Made by a program: the position numbers and the translations under genes. 43,652 nt of DNA from Balamuthia mandrillaris (taxonomy: Eukaryota > Discosea > Longamoebia > Balamuthiidae): positions 1 through 43,652 of the forward strand of contig JAVKOQ010000399.1 of the NCBI GenBank assembly GCA_031835245.1. Direction: 5' to 3'. Of this stretch, positions 8,935-19,437 are shown one piece after another (position 1 is the first letter of the stretch; the number at the start of each line of letters is the position of its first letter). The notes below the pieces were generated by a model that was not told the origin of the DNA, made no database searches, and worked only from the letters and a program-made list of their open reading frames with translations.

Positions 8935-11487
8935 CTAACTTAATTCAAGCAAACATTCTTCTGTGAGTCGCAGGTTGGTTGCTACTTTCGGCCGCTTTGT
9001 TGTATTGCGCGGCCTCCCAGGTGATGACTTCCCTGTAGCATATGCGATTGCTTGTTCTGCTTCTTCCTTGCTAGAGTACTCGATTTTTGGCTCCACTGGA
9101 TGTTGATGCTTTGTTCCTTGATTTTTGTTTGCATTCAGTTTGTCTTTCTCCTTTTCCTTCTCCTCCTCCTTCTCCTCCTTCTCCTCCTTCTCTTCTTTCT
9201 TATTGTTGTGTTCTTCTCCTTCAGAAGTTTCTTCCTCAAGATCTCCGCCGTCGTCCTCACCAAGTTCATCCATCGATGGCTCCTCCAACAGTAGCAGCGC
9301 CTGCTGTTCCTCGTCCTGTTCATCTCCCTCCTCTCCATCCACATCTTCATCATCAAGGGTAACAGGCGCTACACGTTGCTCCAGGGAGTCAGTATCATCT
9401 GCTTCAACGATGTCATCTTCAACTATTCTTGCCACTTGTGAGGTGCTGCTGTTGGTGCGTCTTGTTTGTCTTTTCAGCCCAAGCTCTAAAAGGGTCTGAT
9501 CTGAAAATGTTTTCTGTAGATGAGCAGCAAGTCCAAAAACGTGTTTGCACCTCCTACCATAATACCGAAAGTAAGGACAGGTGCATGAAGGCAATTCTAT
9601 AGTCACGTCGTACTCATTCCATTTGAAAACGCCGTCAGCAAGCTCTACAAAATGTGCGTTCAATCCTTCTTCTACCTCTTTTTCCTCTCTGTCGTTGGTG
9701 TTGTCATCGTTTTTGCTGCCATTCTCTATTTCTTCTTTTTCTTTCTGTTTCTCACTCTGTTGGTGCTGTGCCAGCCGCAATCCCTCTTGATATCTCCTCC
9801 AAAGCCGGCAAACACCAAGGCTTGGGCGTTGCTGTAGTACATCGATGCGGTTGAGCTCCACATTGTAGCGGCGAAACACATTGTCTGCTAGCGTTAAGAC
9901 CAAGTTGTGATCCCCTTTGGTGCCTTTGCAGGGGAAATCACGAAGAATGCTACGAAAGATCGTCTCTGTTGCATTGTTGGTATTCCACAAGCCCTCTCGG
10001 TACCCAGGACGATCAATGCTTTTCCACGTTGATGCCCATGGAGGAGAAAGCCAGTTCTTGTCAAAGTACTGCCAAAAACGGGTAATCCTCTTTTTTTGGC
10101 AATAGTTCTTCAACACTTTTGTTGCTTCTTCCTCTGCATCTTCTGTCATGGCATGTTGCAGTCTTTTTAACAAACCCAATACACATCCATCATCCTTCCC
10201 TTGTTGTTTGGTATTATTGTTAGTTTCTACTTGTATGAGCAACAACGAGAGGGAGAGAGCAGATGCATGAAAGAGAGAGAACAAACCATACTGCGCAACT
10301 TTTTTTCTCCACAGTTGTTGTGCATGAAAGTCACACAACACCACCTGAAAGCCAGCACTTGTCGCCCCGTTACGCTCCACCTTGTCTTTGTCGATCATTA
10401 CGAAGGGTTGCCACGTAGGTTTTGGGGAGTAGATCGTTGTCGTCTGTGTCTCAAAAAAGTGACGAACAGACGAAAGGAAAAAGCGCACAACTGCTGCGCG
10501 TTCCTTGCTAGCAACAGCGAAGGCAACAGGCCAGCTCCGTCCCAAGTCATCTTGCACCACCAGTGCCCAAACGGGGTGATGTGACTTGGATAGCTTGTAG
10601 ATGCTGTCCAGGCCGACTACATCCTTACCCCATCGCTGAAGCACAGTGACTGCATAAGGCGCGATCAGAAAAATCATCCATGGCCGACGGGCCGCCGTGC
10701 GATCAAGGATGTACGTTTCCCGGCTCTCCAAAGGTGGGAAAAGGATAGTAGAAGCCAGTTCTGGCCGATTCAAGGCCTCTTGGAGGGCTTCTGCTCTGGT
10801 TTGCCCTTTCTTGCCGATTCGCAGTTTTTTCCTTCCGTTGTGGATTACAGTGGCAATCTCCTGCACAGTGGGTTCATCCCGAGCATCCTTGACCAGCTCA
10901 CAAGCGCCCCCCAGCAACATTCGTTGCAGCTCGTGCGCCGTCATTGCTCCTCCTCTCCCATTCATTCCGTCTTCTTTTGTTCCTTGCCCATCCATCTGGC
11001 GGAGCCACTGCCGAAGCGCAGGTGGCATAGGCAAAGCGGAAGGCGCGCAAAACCCAGGTCCGTGGCTTTGGGCTTCCTTCTGGATGTAGATGTAGGCAGT
11101 GTTTAGCTCATCTCTAAACACCACCCAACGGCTTTGTACTTCACAGTCCTTTAGTTTTTTGTTCTTCTTTCCTCTTGCAGGAGGAGCACAGGCAAAGCCG
11201 CCAGAGCAGTGAAGATTCTCGCTGAGTGCAACCTCAAGGACCCCATTCTTCACCTTCTTGACTTTAGGCGCCACCAACACTTTCACTCCTTCAAGGGTGG
11301 TCCGCGGATTACTAAGCACCTTCACTCCTGTTCGCTTTGTAAGCCCACGAGTTGATCTCCATTGGACTCGATAAAAGGGCGGAGCATCCTCTCCACCATT
11401 GTACAACCGTGAAAGCTGCTGCAATGGAACCTTTCGTTCAAAAATCCACCCGTAAATCTCGGCAAATCTTTTTTTCTTCGCTTCCAT
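8935..11487 (-). CDS. MULE transposase with SWIM zinc finger
   Basis: 850 aa from the Met at 11487 (MEAKKKRFAEIYGW); the frame stays open further upstream but that part is T-rich leader. Catalytic DDE region: first Asp in VVGLDSIYKLSKSHHP (about residue 293), second in FVMIDKDK (about 364) with the LCDFHAQQLW helix, and Glu in NTNNATETIFRS (about 506). The SWIM finger is SCTCPYFRYYGRRCKHVFG (about residue 635), typical of MuDR-type transposases. The C-terminus is acidic, then basic. A Leu/Ser-rich patch near 10235-10295 looks like an intron on the minus strand (GT...AG, CT-rich), but its 62-nt length would break the frame, so I read through it. No break seen, so the enzyme may be active. Confidence 0.88.
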   Translation of the reverse strand: MEAKKKRFAEIYGWIFERKVPLQQLSRLYNGGEDAPPFYRVQWRSTRGLTKRTGVKVLSNPRTTLEGVKVLVAPKVKKVKNGVLEVALSENLHCSGGFACAPPARGKKNKKLKDCEVQSRWVVFRDELNTAYIYIQKEAQSHGPGFCAPSALPMPPALRQWLRQMDGQGTKEDGMNGRGGAMTAHELQRMLLGGACELVKDARDEPTVQEIATVIHNGRKKLRIGKKGQTRAEALQEALNRPELASTILFPPLESRETYILDRTAARRPWMIFLIAPYAVTVLQRWGKDVVGLDSIYKLSKSHHPVWALVVQDDLGRSWPVAFAVASKERAAVVRFFLSSVRHFFETQTTTIYSPKPTWQPFVMIDKDKVERNGATSAGFQVVLCDFHAQQLWRKKVAQYGLFSLFHASALSLSLLLIQVETNNNTKQQGKDDGCVLGLLKRLQHAMTEDAEEEATKVLKNYCQKKRITRFWQYFDKNWLSPPWASTWKSIDRPGYREGLWNTNNATETIFRSILRDFPCKGTKGDHNLVLTLADNVFRRYNVELNRIDVLQQRPSLGVCRLWRRYQEGLRLAQHQQSEKQKEKEEIENGSKNDDNTNDREEKEVEEGLNAHFVELADGVFKWNEYDVTIELPSCTCPYFRYYGRRCKHVFGLAAHLQKTFSDQTLLELGLKRQTRRTNSSTSQVARIVEDDIVEADDTDSLEQRVAPVTLDDEDVDGEEGDEQDEEQQALLLLEEPSMDELGEDDGGDLEEETSEGEEHNNKKEEKEEKEEKEEEKEKEKDKLNANKNQGTKHQHPVEPKIEYSSKEEAEQAIAYATGKSSPGRPRNTTKRPKVATNLRLTEECLLELS

Positions 11488-11821
11488 AATGAGAAAAAAA
11501 AAAAAGGAAAAAACAAAAAGCCAAACAAACAAAAAAGGTGTGTGATGGTTGTGTGTAGCTGTTTCTAGTTGAAAGAAAAAAGTTAAAGAAGAAGACCTTG
11601 TTACAACCCAAGAAAAAGTAACGGTAACGTTTTTGAAAAAAAAAGGCGGGAACAAAAAGAAAAGTATGGCGGGCAAGAATGGTGAGAGGAATAACCGTTG
11701 ACCAAGGATACAGCATGCTTTCAATTCCTGACAGTTTCTTTTACAACGGTTATTCCTCTCGCCAAGCAAAGAGAAACACAGTAGCAATGTAACGATAGAG
11801 TTACTCATAATTCATGTCACC

Positions 11822-11914
11822 CTAATAGGTTGGGACTTTTACCTGAGGGGTGGAATTTTTATCGGTGGGGTGGGAAGTTTATGGTCGTGGGGTGGGATAT
11901 CTACCATTTTTGCC
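11822..11914 (-). repeat. MULE right terminal inverted repeat
   Basis: Reverse complement of the left end with the same four GGGGTGGGA-type modules and the shared CCTGAGGGGTGG block. Confidence 0.85.
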
Positions 11915-12474
11915 GCAGACGAAGAAGAAGAAACAGGAAAAAAAAAATATTAAGCAACACCCCAAAAAAAAAAGCACCGAAAAAGGGGGAACCGCAAGGG
12001 AAGTAGTAGAAACACAGAAAAAAAAAATTCACCCACCTTAAACGGAAAACAGCATCGCAGCGCACCTGTCTGCGTTTGTCGACAAGGTTGACCAATTATG
12101 GAGCGCCAACGCCTTATGAATTAATAAGTTTAAGGTGTTTCCGACCAACCAGGAACATCGGAAGAAAATTTTAGCTAAATGCCCGTGACATTGACAGCGC
12201 GAGGGTGCGAAAGGGGAGAATAGATTACAAAAGATTCGCCTATGCCTGCTCCGAAAAATTCACGAGGAGAACCCTCGACCGTCAAATGGGGAACCTAAAT
12301 TCACGGTGAGGAAGTAAAGGCGAGATTTATGAAAGGACCCTCGATTTGTGATTAGGAATTATTGTTCGAGTCGACATGGAGGATTAAGGTGGCACCCAAC
12401 CTATTAGGCAATAAAGAACAGAAAAAAAAGAGAGAGAGCTTCAACCAGGTTTTATTTCTTTTGGAGTTGAGGGA
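11915..12474. other. Gene-free stretch: CUE remnant and SF3A2 3' flank
   Basis: Begins with a possible leftover C-terminus of the CUE gene (11915-11953, ADEEEETGKKKY then stop). The rest shows no gene. TGTCGACA lies at 12077-12084. Confidence 0.5.
12451..12456 (-). terminator. AATAAA poly(A) signal of SF3A2
   Basis: AATAAA on the minus strand, 19 nt after the SF3A2 stop codon. Confidence 0.65.
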
Positions 12475-13765
12475 TCAATACTGTTCTTCCTTGACGGTTG
12501 GTAAAGCATGTCTTTCCTCTGTGTACTCTTGCTCCTCCTCTTCCTCCTCTTCCTCCTCGTTGTCCTCGCGTTTCGCTCCCGTCACTTTGTAATGGAATTG
12601 CAGCTGTATAAACGAGGAAAGAAAATAACAAATGTGAGAAACAATCCTTTAAAACAAAAACAAAAAAAAGAAAGATGGAGGGAATAGTACCGTAAATGTA
12701 AGAGAGTCTCGGTCCCAGTTGGTGTAGATCTTACTGTCCTTTCCCGCTCCTCCTCGGTCTATCTCCCAGCTAGGAATCTTGAATGCTATCGTCTCATAGG
12801 GCTGCGCTGCGAACAACAAGTATTGAAACTTTGGGTTTGGCAACTCCACCTTTTGTTCATACGCCGACATGAACCGATGCCTTTGGTAACCGATTAAAGA
12901 ACAAATCAAAAATAAGAACAATATAAGCAAGACAGAACCGGTTAAAACGAAGAAAGACAAACAGCACAGCAGAGAGCGAAAGAGACAGAGAACGTTGCGG
13001 AGTCAAAAGAGAAGGATAAACGAAGAATGAGAACGAGGGAAAGAGAAGAAACAAAACCTTGGTTGCATGCCCTCCGCTATCTCAGGATACTTGATTTCAA
13101 AGATCAAACTCTTTTGCCCAGTGGTGGGGTCTATCTGTCGAATGACTTTGTAGCCTGGCCGTCCGATTTTGGGCATCCTCATCATAGGCATCATCATCAT
13201 GTTCCGTTTGGCTGTTATGGAGGGTGGAGGCACCATCGCTGCAGGACTATCTTTTGCCTCTCGTGCAGCTGTGAGTGAGTGAGTGGTGAAGAAAAGGGTG
13301 AGCGAATGGGCGGCAAGAGGCAAAGCGAGGTATTAAGGCAGGAGAGAACAAGAGGAAAAGGTGTGTACCTCTTCTCGCGAGGTTGGTTTGATGTTTTTTG
13401 CCTTGTGTGTGTGCCAAGTAGTTGCCTTCATTGTTGTGAAGTGTAAGACAAAGTTTGCATTCATACGATCCCCTGTTTATGATGTGTGTTAGCCAAATCT
13501 CCAGCCAAAAGAAGAAAATGAGCGCTTCAGAATCGTACAGGTGATTTTTGAAGATGTAGGGGTCTTTGGCAAGATCGATGGTTTGGAGGGCCAACTGCCT
13601 CAAGCGCTCTCTCCGGTCCACATTCGCGTTGGTGTCGGAGGCAATGCCGGCTGAACCTGGTTTACTCTGTGAGATGATTTTTCCAAAGTTAGAGTTAGAA
13701 ACACACAGTGGCACACTATGTTCAGAAGGAAAGAGATCGATAGATAGATAGAACAAACCAACCAT
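12475..13765 (-). CDS. SF3A2: Splicing factor 3A subunit 2 (SF3a66)
   Basis: U2 snRNP component needed for branch-site recognition, nuclear. Exons (minus) 13765..13763, 13666..13539, 13472..13369, 13268..13058, 12880..12691 and 12603..12475 keep phase and give 254 aa. Strong matches: ANVDRRERLRQLALQTIDL, GSYECKLCLTLHNNEGNYLA and HTQGKKHQTNLARR (C2H2/matrin-type zinc finger), KIGRPGYKVIRQ, KYPEIAEGMQPRHRFMSAYE, and QPYETIAFKIPS. The Pro-rich C-terminal repeats of animal SF3A2 are absent, replaced by a Glu-rich tail ending VKEEQY. The first exon may be only the ATG (intron gttggt...cacag). Without that splice the frame also stays open and adds about 33 residues, so the N-terminus is uncertain. 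Confidence 0.93.
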
Positions 13766-14200
13766 TGTGCAACCCAAAAAAAAAAAACCCCCCCTAAACT
13801 TGGAGAAGAGATGAAGACCCTGCGCCCTTCTACTCGGCCTCTTGGCTTTCTTTTTGCTTTCTTCCAGTCGACAGGATATGCTAATGTCGACAAATACTTT
13901 CCAGGACTGTTTCTTGAGGGGTCTTCTTCGTTGGACTGTCCACAAAATATAGCCAGCAAACTGAAGGAAATCTCGCAGCGAGATCAATAATAAAATATTT
14001 CCTATTGACGATAATTAATGTAACGCTCTAGCGTTTTAGGGGTTTGTCCCCTAGTTACGTTCCTTTTCTTTTTTTTTTTTTGGTTGAAGGGCGAGTGTTC
14101 AAATTTTTTTCTCTCCCGTTCAAAGAAAACAAAAACTCAAAAGAAAAAACAAACCAAACGATTTTTTTGAAAAAGCAGACGTACCTACCGGACAAGCACT
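13766..14200. other. Divergent promoter region SF3A2 / basic protein
   Basis: 435 bp between divergent genes. Holds TGTCGACA at 13885-13892, T/A runs and, at the SF3A2 edge, C- and A-runs. No gene recognised. Confidence 0.5.
13885..13892. promoter_or_regulatory. TGTCGACA palindrome upstream of SF3A2
   Basis: About 120 bp before the SF3A2 ATG, in the divergent gap. Confidence 0.35.
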
Positions 14201-14668
14201 ATGGGCAACTCTCCAAGCTCCGTGGGCAAACGCTTGAAACGAAGGAACAGCCAGAGCTGGCCTCCCCTCTCGGAGCCTTTTGTTCAACGAGAGAGAAGCA
14301 TGTCCACGCCTTCCTTGGCAGCCTCCACCTCTTCTTCTCGCGAGGGCCTACCCACCAGAAAGAGCAACAAACGACAGCAGGGCAAAGAGGAGAAGGCCTC
14401 TCTTCGACCCCGTTCCACGGAACTTGAACAACGGTGGAAACAAACCATGGAGAGCAGGAAGGAGCTTTGGAGCAGCCAAAAGGGGATTTCCTGTCGTAAC
14501 CACAACAGCACCTACTCTTCCAAACAAAGCTTGGAGAAAGCGTTTCGACCAAACATTGCCTCGAAGAGCATGAGACGGCTGGTCTACGAGGAGCACGAGC
14601 AAACCTCTTCTTCTTCTTCTTTGTCTCGACAGGATTTGTTGGGCGAAGCTTCGCAGGAGGAACGATAG
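14201..14668 (+). CDS. Basic, probably N-myristoylated protein
   Basis: 155 aa, single exon, no family recognised. It starts MGNSPSSVGKRLKRR: Gly2 with Ser6 fits N-myristoyltransferase sites, and the adjacent basic patch could add membrane binding. The rest is Ser/Arg/Lys/Gln-rich and probably disordered, with one likely helix (STELEQRWKQTMESRKELW). It is divergent from SF3A2. A short unknown protein, but the myristoylation start and balanced codon use favour a real gene. Confidence 0.55.
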   Translation: MGNSPSSVGKRLKRRNSQSWPPLSEPFVQRERSMSTPSLAASTSSSREGLPTRKSNKRQQGKEEKASLRPRSTELEQRWKQTMESRKELWSSQKGISCRNHNSTYSSKQSLEKAFRPNIASKSMRRLVYEEHEQTSSSSSLSRQDLLGEASQEER

Positions 14669-14836
14669 CGGGCAAAGATTATCCTTAGCAATTTTTTTTC
14701 GTTCAGGTTTGATCGAAAGTTGAATAGTTTGTTTTGTAGTATTTCAATTTTGTCCGATAATTTTACCAAAAATAGATGAAATATTTTTGATTATCTTGAT
14801 TCTTTCCGCATCATAAAAGCAAATTACGGCAAGAAA

Positions 14837-14892
14837 ATGCAAGCAGAGGTAAAGCGAGAAGTGTTCTTCGTTCTCTGCCCTTCTCTTCTTGT

Positions 14893-14929
<37 letters not shown>

Positions 14930-15132
14930 TTCTGCCTTGTTGTTGATAAAAACAAAATGAAACATTAAAAAAGAAACAACGGAAGAAGCGCCTCTTTGAT
15001 GCCACGCCAGTGGACGATGCTGTGGTGGCCGCCACCTTTGAGGCCGGCTGGCCAGGCTCCAAGCTTGGCCCTCGTCTCAAGTCCTCGCAGAACGTCACCT
15101 ACACCGGTCACCTCCACGATGGCCAAGTATAC

Positions 15133-15166
<34 letters not shown>

Positions 15167-16158
15167 TCCTTTTTCCTCGTCACACTGTGTTCCTCGTCAT
15201 TCACACAACAACAAACAAAAAAAAGAAAGTGATAGTCCGCGCAACGGCAACGCCAGGATGTCTCTCTCGCATCGAAGATGAGCTCGCGTTCTTGCGCTAC
15301 ATCGTGGCAGCCGGCGTGCGTGCCTGCGGTCCCATCGAGCCAGGCCTTCGCCTCAGCGATGACGCCCCCGGCGCTGGAGATATAGGCCACCACCACAGAA
15401 CCATCGTGGTTGTGACCCGCTACGCCGAGGGAGGGCCTGTGGTCTTCACGGAATGGTTGTGGGCCACCGATGCAGCCCTCGTGGAGGAGCAAGGAAGGTG
15501 GATGGCGCAACTGCACCTCGCCTCGCGAAGCTTTGCCAGGGTGCACCCTCAAGTGGCCGCTCGTATACAACCATGGGATGACGTTCATGATGGCATCCTC
15601 CGAGGTGTCTCCATCGCCCATCTTCCTTCTCCTCCCTCCTCACTCACTCAAGATGCAGAAAGCAACGCAGCTCCAATAGAAGAAACCACTTCTTCTTCAC
15701 TTTCTTCATCCTTTGGAGTGATTCATGGCGATGTAAACCCGAGCAACTTTTTTGTGGACAAACAAGGCCACATCGACGTGTTCGATTTTGACCAGACCCA
15801 ACGCGCGTGGTTCCTCTATGACGTTGCTCAACCCATTTGGGCTGTACGAATGGCAGCACGGGGCGGCATACCCGGACTAACTGGCGAGAATGCTCCGCCG
15901 TTGGATGAGGCTGCCTTCACCAACTCTTTGTGCAGAGGCTACGAGGAAGAGTGGCACAGAGCCAAGAACAAAGCATCAGGAGAAGAAGGCACGGAAGAAG
16001 AAAAGGTGGATAGACGAGTGTTGGAAGACTGTGTGATGTTGCGGAGAGAGATGTACCAGAGGTTCTGCAGGAGAGCCAAAGAGGAGGGGGACTTGCCCAA
16101 GGATATGGCCGGGTTTATTGAGCATGTGGTGCATGCCTTTGACACAGACATACTTTGA
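14837..16158 (+). CDS. APH / choline-kinase-like phosphotransferase
   Basis: Exons 14837..14848 (ATG plus three codons), 14974..15126 and 15226..16158 give 365 aa; the last two are secure, the tiny first exon is inferred from phase. Small-molecule kinase fold: N-lobe strand KVIVRATATPG; helix with SRIEDELAFLRYI; catalytic loop VIHGDVNPSNFF (HGDxxxxN); metl-binding VFDFDQTQRAWFLYDVA (DFD); then IWAVRMAARGG. These order as in APH, homoserine kinase type II and YihE-like kinases. The substrate cannot be told. A Ser-rich insert precedes the catalytic loop. The two introns carry CT runs on the sense strand; the second is 99 nt and translatable, so an unspliced form keeps frame. Confidence 0.8.
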
Positions 16159-16343
16159 TGCTCGTTTCTGATGGAGACGACGTTTTTGATATTAGTTGAT
16201 ATTTAATTCATTTGCATGACACAAAGAGACACGGGCGAGCAGCTTGCTCCGAGTATAATACCATTCCCAAAAGTACTCCTTTTTGTTAAGCAATAGAGAA
16301 AGGAAAGACTGAGAGACGGCAAACGACAACAATACACAGTGGA

Positions 16344-17959
16344 ATGGCAACGGTGCAGGACCTTCCGTGCGAGATTCTGGTGGGCATCTTCGACATGCTA
16401 CCAACGATTCGGGATAGTCTCAATGTGACGCATGTTTGCCAGCTCTTTTATCATGTTGGGCCTCTGTCCAAGTACGTTTAACATCTATCCTTCTGTTGCT
16501 CTATACTTTTTTTTCTAAGCATTAGTGTTTTCCAAGTCTTTGGAAGCAATACCTAGAACGTGTTGCTCCTTCGAAGCTTATTCAAAAGGCTGACAAGGAC
16601 AATAAGAGCTGGAAGGCGGTTTTTCTTCAACAACATTGTAACGCTCGCAAGAAGAAGGAAGCTCGGAGGCAGCGTATGTTGCAGTTGCTATCCTCGTCAC
16701 CTTCTCCGCTTCTGAGTTGTGAAGGGTCGGGGACACACGTTGACTATAAGCTGAGAGTGGGCGTGGTAGGTGACGAGTCTGTTGGAAAGGTACTTTTTTG
16801 TGTTTCCTTGTATATGTTACCTTTAACCAAATGAACACGACCAGACGAACTTTATAAGCAAGTTCACGGTAGGTGCTCCTCTTTTGGAGAGGGATAGAGA
16901 GGAGCGAATAGAGAACAGGTTACTCACAACACTCATTAACATCAACAGTCTAGACAGTTCATGGGTTCCGTATGTAGCCATTTGCTTTGCTACTTCTTGT
17001 GATTCCTTTTGCGTGTCTCTATTCTTACTCTTGCTTTAGGAACGCAAGTCGCTATCTTTTTTACTTCCCAAAGCAACGGTTGTCTCATATCAAAATGTCA
17101 AAGTCAACATTGAATTCGTACATTCTCTCTCCCTATCTCTCTATCCCTCAATCTCTCTATCTTCTTCTTGTTCTTGTTCTTGTTCTTGTTCTTCTGCTTT
17201 TTCTTCTTCTTCTTCTTCTTGTTCTTCTTCTTCTTCTTGTTCTTCTTCTTCTTCTTCTTGTTGTTGTTCTTCTTGTTCTTCTTCTTCTTGTTCTTCTTGT
17301 TCTTCTTGTTCTTCTTGTTCTTCTTCTTCTTCTTCTTCTTGTTCTTCTTCTTGTTCTTCTTGTTCTTCTTGTTCTTCTTGTTCTTCTTCTTCTTCTTCTT
17401 CTTCTTCTTCTTCTTCTTCTTCTTCTTCTTGTTCTTCTTCTTCTTCTTCTTCTTCTTCTTCTTCTTTTCTCTTTCTGCCTTTTCGAGTTATAAACTTATG
17501 TGTGGGTTAGTGGGATCAACCAGACATGGTCCAATTCAGAAGAGACTCATGTGTAAGTCGGCGGTGTGGCGTCTCAAATGCGTTCTTTCTTCTGTTTGAC
17601 GTCACCAAGAAGAAAAGCTTTGATAACGTGAAGTAAGTTTTTGCTAGCTACAGGTGGAGGTACGTTTGGACTGAAAACGGAATTCTGACTATTGGTTGAA
17701 CAGGAAATGGCGAGATGTGATACATTCCTCTTCCAAACATCATCTACTCACTGTCCTTGTTGCAAACAAAACGGACCTCAAGGAGGAGCGAGTGGTTTCA
17801 TGTGGATCAGCTCTGGTTCCTTCCACTCTCATTTTCTTCAATGCACATCTCCTCGTTCTTCTCTCGTGTTCTCTACTCCCGTCTCTCTGTCTCTGTCTCT
17901 GTCTCTGTCTCTGTCTCTGTCTCTGTCTCTGTCTCTGTCTCTGTCTCTGTCTCTCTCTG

Positions 17960-18009
<50 letters not shown>

Positions 18010-18336
18010 ATCAATACACTTCTCCTCGTAATGTTTTTGTTCCCTTCGCTTCCGTGCACTAACCTCTCATAACTTTCTCGTCTTGGTCTTTTTTCTTCTC
18101 TTCTCCTCTTTAATCTCGTCTCGCTTTTCTCTTCGCTATTATCTCCTTTCGTTGCAACGCAGGAACTAGCAAATGAACTTCAGATGGAATACGTAGAAAC
18201 AAGCCTCAAAAAGAACGAACACGTCAAAGACGCGCTACACCTGATGGTTAGTACCATCATGTCAGCCGTGTTCCAGGTGGAGGCAGCAAGAGTGGATTGT
18301 GCCTCAAAACAAAAGGCCAACTGTTTAGTATGCTGA
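16344..18336 (+). CDS. F-box fused to a Ras/Rab-like GTPase with CaaX tail
   Basis: Exons 16344..16475, 16526..16789, 16845..16868 (or on to 16964), 17040..17117, 17511..17632, 17704..17794 and 18163..18336, all in phase; 294 aa (326 with the longer third exon). F-box at residues 5-50 (VQDLPCEILVGIFDMLP, then FPSLWKQYLE). GTPase from about residue 115: YKLRVGVVGDESVGKT (P-loop), VKVNIEFWDQPDMVQFRR in place of WDTAGQERF, FFLLFDVTKKKSFDNVK, VLVANKTDL (NKxD, guanine specificity) and YVETSLK (SAK-like G5). The chain ends NCLVC, a CaaX box for prenylation. The residue matching Ras Gln61 is Met, so intrinsic GTP hydrolysis should be weak. An SCF adaptor tethered to membrane and gated by GTP is a reasonable inference. 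Confidence 0.78.
17160..17465 (+). repeat. (TTC/TTCTTG)n in GTPase intron
   Basis: About 300 nt of TTC and TTG triplets in the 393-nt intron after VNIEF. Open reading of it gives poly-Leu or poly-Phe in two frames, which I treat as an artefact. Confidence 0.9.
17881..18006 (+). repeat. (TGTCTC)n/(CT)n in last GTPase intron
   Basis: Hexamer TGTCTC repeats turning into plain CT repeats, pyrimidines on the sense strand. Confidence 0.9.
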
Positions 18337-18442
18337 TCGCGACTTCATGATCTGCTGCATACCCATGTACAAAGCAAGAGACCCATTGCACGCTATCGTG
18401 TCTCTTTGTAACAAATACCTGATGCAGAAATCTCGCTATCCG

Positions 18443-18445
<3 letters not shown>

Positions 18446-18494
<49 letters not shown>
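18446..18494. repeat. (CT)n microsatellite
   Basis: Pure CT run between the GTPase stop codon and the TIR element. Confidence 0.9.
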
Positions 18495-18496
<2 letters not shown>

Positions 18497-18574
18497 TCTG
18501 GGTCCCTATTTTAAGGGGGCGTGCTCGGGTTCGTCCCATACTCGAAGGGCTACGGCAGGGCATTTTAGCAAAAA

Positions 18575-18715
18575 TTATGGGATTTGATATGCGCTGAGGA
18601 AGTGCACGAACTGAGCAATGGATGTTGAGAAGTGTTTTATTGAGCTGCAGCTTTTGTGGTGGCGCGGTGAAAAGAAGAAAGAGCAGAAAACAAGAAGAAG
18701 AACTCGTAGCAATGA

Positions 18716-18756
<41 letters not shown>

Positions 18757-19406
18757 GATGAGTGGAGGAGTAAGGTCGTAAGATTAGATAAAAAGTGTTG
18801 GATAGAGGCGGTTCAATATCTGCTATTAATCTGTTCCCATTCAACTTGATTTTTGGTGTAGGCCTTGATGAGGAGCCTGGTGAAGAGGAGGGCGACGAAG
18901 AGGAGGTCGGCAAAGAGGAGGTTGGCGAAGAGGAGGTTGGCAAAGAGGAGGTTGGTGAAGAGGGGGTCGGCGAAGAGGAGGTCGGCGAAGAGGTTGTCAA
19001 AGAGGTCAGTGAAGAGGTTGACAAAAAAGTTGTTGGCAAGTGGCTCAAGAAGGAGGGTACCATACATGCTGGGATGCTCAAGGAGCCTGCTGGTGAGTGA
19101 CGAAGCAAGGCAGGGAGTGCAAACGAAGGTATGGTTAAAGAGAATGGGGTACGCAAAGAGCTCAGTGACTCAGCAGCTTCCTTTTGCTGAGATTTCTTTT
19201 CCTCTTCTTTTCGACACTTGTTTCGGTGGCGTTGCTTTCTTTCTTTCTGGAGCTGCCTTTTTCGCCGTGTCTTGGCTTCTTGTTCCTCCTTTTCTTGTTG
19301 TTGCTGAGCTCGAAGACGCCTTTGGCTCTTTGCCATCTGCTTACATCGTTTTTCTTTCTGGAGCTGGCACTGTTCCTTTGAGGGCAAGGGCGAGGGCGAG
19401 GGCGAG

Positions 19407-19437
<31 letters not shown>

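Larger units (their letters stand above)
8202..11914 (-). mobile_element. Mutator-like DNA transposon (MULE), apparently complete
   Basis: A 3.7-kb element bounded by inverted repeats of about 90 bp that align without gaps (about 70% identical by eye), enclosing one transposase gene read on the minus strand. Each end holds four roughly 20-22-bp subrepeats with the core TCCCACCCC. The outermost bases are GGCGAATCGG and GGCAAAAATG. I see no exact 8-11-bp target duplication: flanks gttgaagat and gcagacgaa differ. Positions 8294-8934 (left interior) and 11488-11820 (right interior) hold no other gene. It sits in the 3' end of the CUE gene. Confidence 0.85.

Noticed and set aside
10230-10295. Intron in the MULE transposase
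   Set aside because: GT...AG borders and CT-rich sequence are present, but the 62-nt length would shift the frame away from the SWIM region.
11488-11808. N-terminal extension of the MULE transposase frame
   Set aside because: The extra 107 codons are Phe/Leu-rich from T-runs and lie between the right inverted repeat and a good Met at 11487; likely leader.
17160-17500. Long poly-Leu and poly-Phe reading frames
   Set aside because: They come from the TTC/TTG triplet array within a GTPase intron, with family motifs on both flanking exons.
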